Below are positions 5,773-7,716 of a DNA stretch of 7,716 bases, in pieces; positions within the stretch are counted from its first letter, which is position 1; the number at the start of each line of letters is the position of its first letter. The position numbers and the translations under genes are program-made. The DNA lies in assembly GCA_003133425.1 (NCBI GenBank), contig PKXI01000173.1:8214-15929 (forward strand), read 5' to 3'. The DNA is from Acidobacteriaceae bacterium. Its GTDB lineage: Bacteria > Acidobacteriota > Terriglobia > Terriglobales > Acidobacteriaceae. The notes below the pieces were generated by a model. The model ran no database searches. It was not told the DNA's origin and saw nothing but the letters and a program-made list of their open reading frames with translations.

Positions 5773-7179
5773 ATGCCGAGACGTACAGTACGCCTGTCCC
5801 TCCTGCCCGCCCTGATCGCATTTCCTGCCCTTGCCCTCGCCCAGTCAACTGCCGCAACCCCCGCCGCTCAGGCCCCGGTGACGCAGGCGCAGATTGCTGC
5901 CCTTCAGCAGGCCGTCCAGAATGCCCAGGCCAGCGGCGACAACGCATGGATGCTGGTCTCCGCCGCACTGGTCCTGCTCATGACCGGCCCCGGACTCGCT
6001 CTCTTCTACGGCGGCCTCGTGCGCAAGAAGAACATCCTCGGCACCATGATGCAGAGTTTCGCCATGATGGGTCTGGTCACCATCATTTGGGCTGTCTGCG
6101 GTTACTCGCTGGCCTTTGGCCACGGCAACGCCTTCATCGGCGGCTTTGAGCATCTTTTCCTGCGCGGCGTCGGCCTTACCCCCAACACCGACTACGCCGC
6201 CACCATTCCCGAACAGACCTACATGATCTACCAGCTCATGTTCGCCATCATTACCCCGGCCCTCATTACCGGCGCCTTCGCCGAGCGCATGAAGTTCAGC
6301 GCCATGGCGCTCTATCTTTCCCTCTGGTCCATTTTTGTTTACTGTCCCATGGCCCACATGGTCTGGGGCGTTGGCGGACTGCTCAACGCCACTGGCGGCC
6401 GCATTCCCAGCCTCGATTTTGCCGGTGGCACCGTAGTCCACGTCACCAGCGGCGTCTCCGCCCTGGTCACCTGCATCTACCTCGGCAAGCGCATCGGCTA
6501 TCCCCAGACCAACATGCCCCCTCACTCCATGGTGCTCAGCTTCATCGGAGCTTGCCTGCTGTGGGTAGGCTGGTTCGGCTTCAACGCCGGCAGCGCTCTG
6601 GCCGCCAGCCCCCTGGCCACCAGCGCCTTCGTAAACACCCACTTCGCCGCCGCTGCGGCCGCCGTTGGCTGGACGATCTTCGAGTGGTTCCACAACGGCA
6701 AGCCCACCGCACTCGGCGCCATCTCCGGCGCGGTCGCCGGCCTGGTCGCCATCACCCCCGCCTCCGGCTTCGTTCAGCCCTTCCCGGCCTTGCTCATTGG
6801 CATCATCGCGGGCTTCTTCTGCTCCTTCATGGTCTTCAAGGTAAAGAGCATGTTCCGCTATGATGACTCGCTCGATGCCTTCGGCGTGCACGGCGCTGGC
6901 GGAACCCTTGGCGCCCTGCTCACCGGACTCTTCGCCACCCGCGCCATCAACGCCATCTACGGCAAGGACGTCCCCACCGGCGCCATCGACGGCCACTGGG
7001 GGCAGCTCCTCAACCAGCTCGGCGGAGTCGCCATTGCCTGGAGCATCTCCATCGTGGGCACGCTGGTTCTGCTCTTCGTCGTTGACCGGATCATCGGCCT
7101 GCGCGTCTCTCCCGAACACGAATCCGCCGGCCTCGATCTCTCCCAGCACGGCGAGGAAGGCTACGACCTCAACTCCTGA
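5773..7179 (+). CDS. amtB: Ammonium transporter, Amt/MEP/Rh family
   Basis: This inner-membrane channel recruits ammonium at a periplasmic site and conducts it inward; the family forms trimers. The 468-residue protein starts with a signal peptide (MPRRTVRLSL, core to about 22, likely cut after ALA at 23), then a Gln/Ala-rich periplasmic lead (24-57) before about eleven membrane helices. Key residues match E. coli AmtB: the twin pore histidines H223 (GGTVVHV) and H373 (FGVHG), gate phenylalanines F157 (QLMFAIITPAL) and F270 (GWFGFNAGS), S274 and W198 of the recruitment site, and structural D215. The C-terminal tail, needed for cross-talk between subunits and P-II control, is complete (RVSPEHESAGLDLSQHGEEG). 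The ATG has GGAG about 10 nt upstream. A P-II gene follows after 100 bp, so joint expression and P-II blocking of the channel are likely. Nothing is missing or broken. Confidence 0.97.
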   Translation: MPRRTVRLSLLPALIAFPALALAQSTAATPAAQAPVTQAQIAALQQAVQNAQASGDNAWMLVSAALVLLMTGPGLALFYGGLVRKKNILGTMMQSFAMMGLVTIIWAVCGYSLAFGHGNAFIGGFEHLFLRGVGLTPNTDYAATIPEQTYMIYQLMFAIITPALITGAFAERMKFSAMALYLSLWSIFVYCPMAHMVWGVGGLLNATGGRIPSLDFAGGTVVHVTSGVSALVTCIYLGKRIGYPQTNMPPHSMVLSFIGACLLWVGWFGFNAGSALAASPLATSAFVNTHFAAAAAAVGWTIFEWFHNGKPTALGAISGAVAGLVAITPASGFVQPFPALLIGIIAGFFCSFMVFKVKSMFRYDDSLDAFGVHGAGGTLGALLTGLFATRAINAIYGKDVPTGAIDGHWGQLLNQLGGVAIAWSISIVGTLVLLFVVDRIIGLRVSPEHESAGLDLSQHGEEGYDLNS

Positions 7180-7218
7180 CCTGGGGTCCAACTTTGTTCC
7201 GGGTTCTTAAAAAACTTT

Positions 7219-7250
7219 AGGCGGATTGCGGCCAGCCCCCCGCTCCGCCT
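7219..7250 (+). repeat. Hairpin between amtB and the P-II gene
   Basis: AGGCGGA (7219-7225) pairs with TCCGCCT (7244-7250), and GCGG (7228-7231) with CCGC (7240-7243), across a TT bulge and an 8-nt loop. It lies between the amtB stop and the P-II start and ends 29 nt before the P-II ATG. With no T-run after it, it is better seen as a processing or stability element, or partial attenuator, than as a terminator. Confidence 0.45.
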
Positions 7251-7252
7251 GA

Positions 7253-7618
<366 letters not shown>

Positions 7619-7641
7619 CAGCCTCAGTAAAAACCGGGTGC

Positions 7642-7678
7642 CCCAGGCTTGGCGCAGCCATATCGCGCCTAACCTGGG
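7642..7678 (+). repeat. Imperfect 14-bp hairpin after the P-II gene, possibly a REP-like repeat
   Basis: CCCAGG (7642-7647) pairs with CCTGGG (7673-7678) and GGCGC (7651-7655) with GCGCC (7665-7669); two mismatches lie between, and the loop is 9 nt. It starts 23 nt past the P-II stop. It could end the amtB-glnB transcript, but no T-run follows. The GGGTGCCCCAGG lead resembles hairpin repeats I associate with Acidobacteriota intergenic DNA; that link is from memory and uncertain. A second small inverted repeat, ATAGAT/ATCTAT (7679-7684/7691-7696), abuts it. Confidence 0.45.
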
Positions 7679-7716
7679 ATAGATCCACCTATCTATAGAT
7701 TCTTACCGTTTCATTC

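Noticed and set aside
5845..7191. 448-codon open frame antisense to amtB
   Set aside because: Its product is an extreme Gly/Ala/Glu/Asp/His-rich string with no domain. The plus strand encodes a complete AmtB with all pore residues, so this is a shadow caused by G+C-rich third positions.

Overview
The window looks like a chromosomal segment of an Acidobacteriota genome, most likely class Terriglobia. This is an inference from the high-G+C coding sequence, a secreted Asp-box (BNR-like) propeller protein, an OmpA-type protein with tandem Cys-containing Ig/PKD-like repeats of a style common in that phylum, and intergenic hairpin repeats. No rRNA or other phylogenetic marker is present, so the assignment is tentative. 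I see no prophage, transposase, CRISPR array or tRNA.

Layout: a minus-strand block occupies 1-5352 and a plus-strand block occupies 5773-7618. On the minus strand, read right to left, are an uncharacterised secreted protein (5352-4582), a NuoB subunit of respiratory complex I standing without other nuo genes (4469-3894), a 298-bp intergenic region rich in small inverted and direct repeats, an outer-membrane barrel/Ig-like/OmpA-like protein (3595-1859), a pair of hairpins that probably end its transcript (1823-1721), and the N-terminal 555 codons of a secreted Asp-box beta-propeller protein that runs off the left edge.

On the plus strand, an ammonium transporter gene (amtB, 5773-7179) is followed 100 bp later by a P-II signal-transduction gene (glnB/glnK, 7280-7618). 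They form one nitrogen-acquisition unit: P-II proteins sense 2-oxoglutarate/ATP/ADP and block the Amt channel when nitrogen is sufficient. The order is amtB then P-II, the reverse of the common glnK-amtB arrangement.

The 420-bp divergent region between the two blocks contains a 113-bp near-palindromic, MITE-like element flanked by TA dinucleotides, and a weak -24/-12 (sigma-54-like) match upstream of amtB. The right end of the window holds an imperfect hairpin that may be a dispersed REP-like element.

The genes are mostly familiar. The most noteworthy signals are the MITE-like palindrome, the repeat cluster upstream of the OmpA-like gene, the altered peptidoglycan-binding motif of the OmpA-like domain, the isolated nuoB, and the unrecognised secreted protein.
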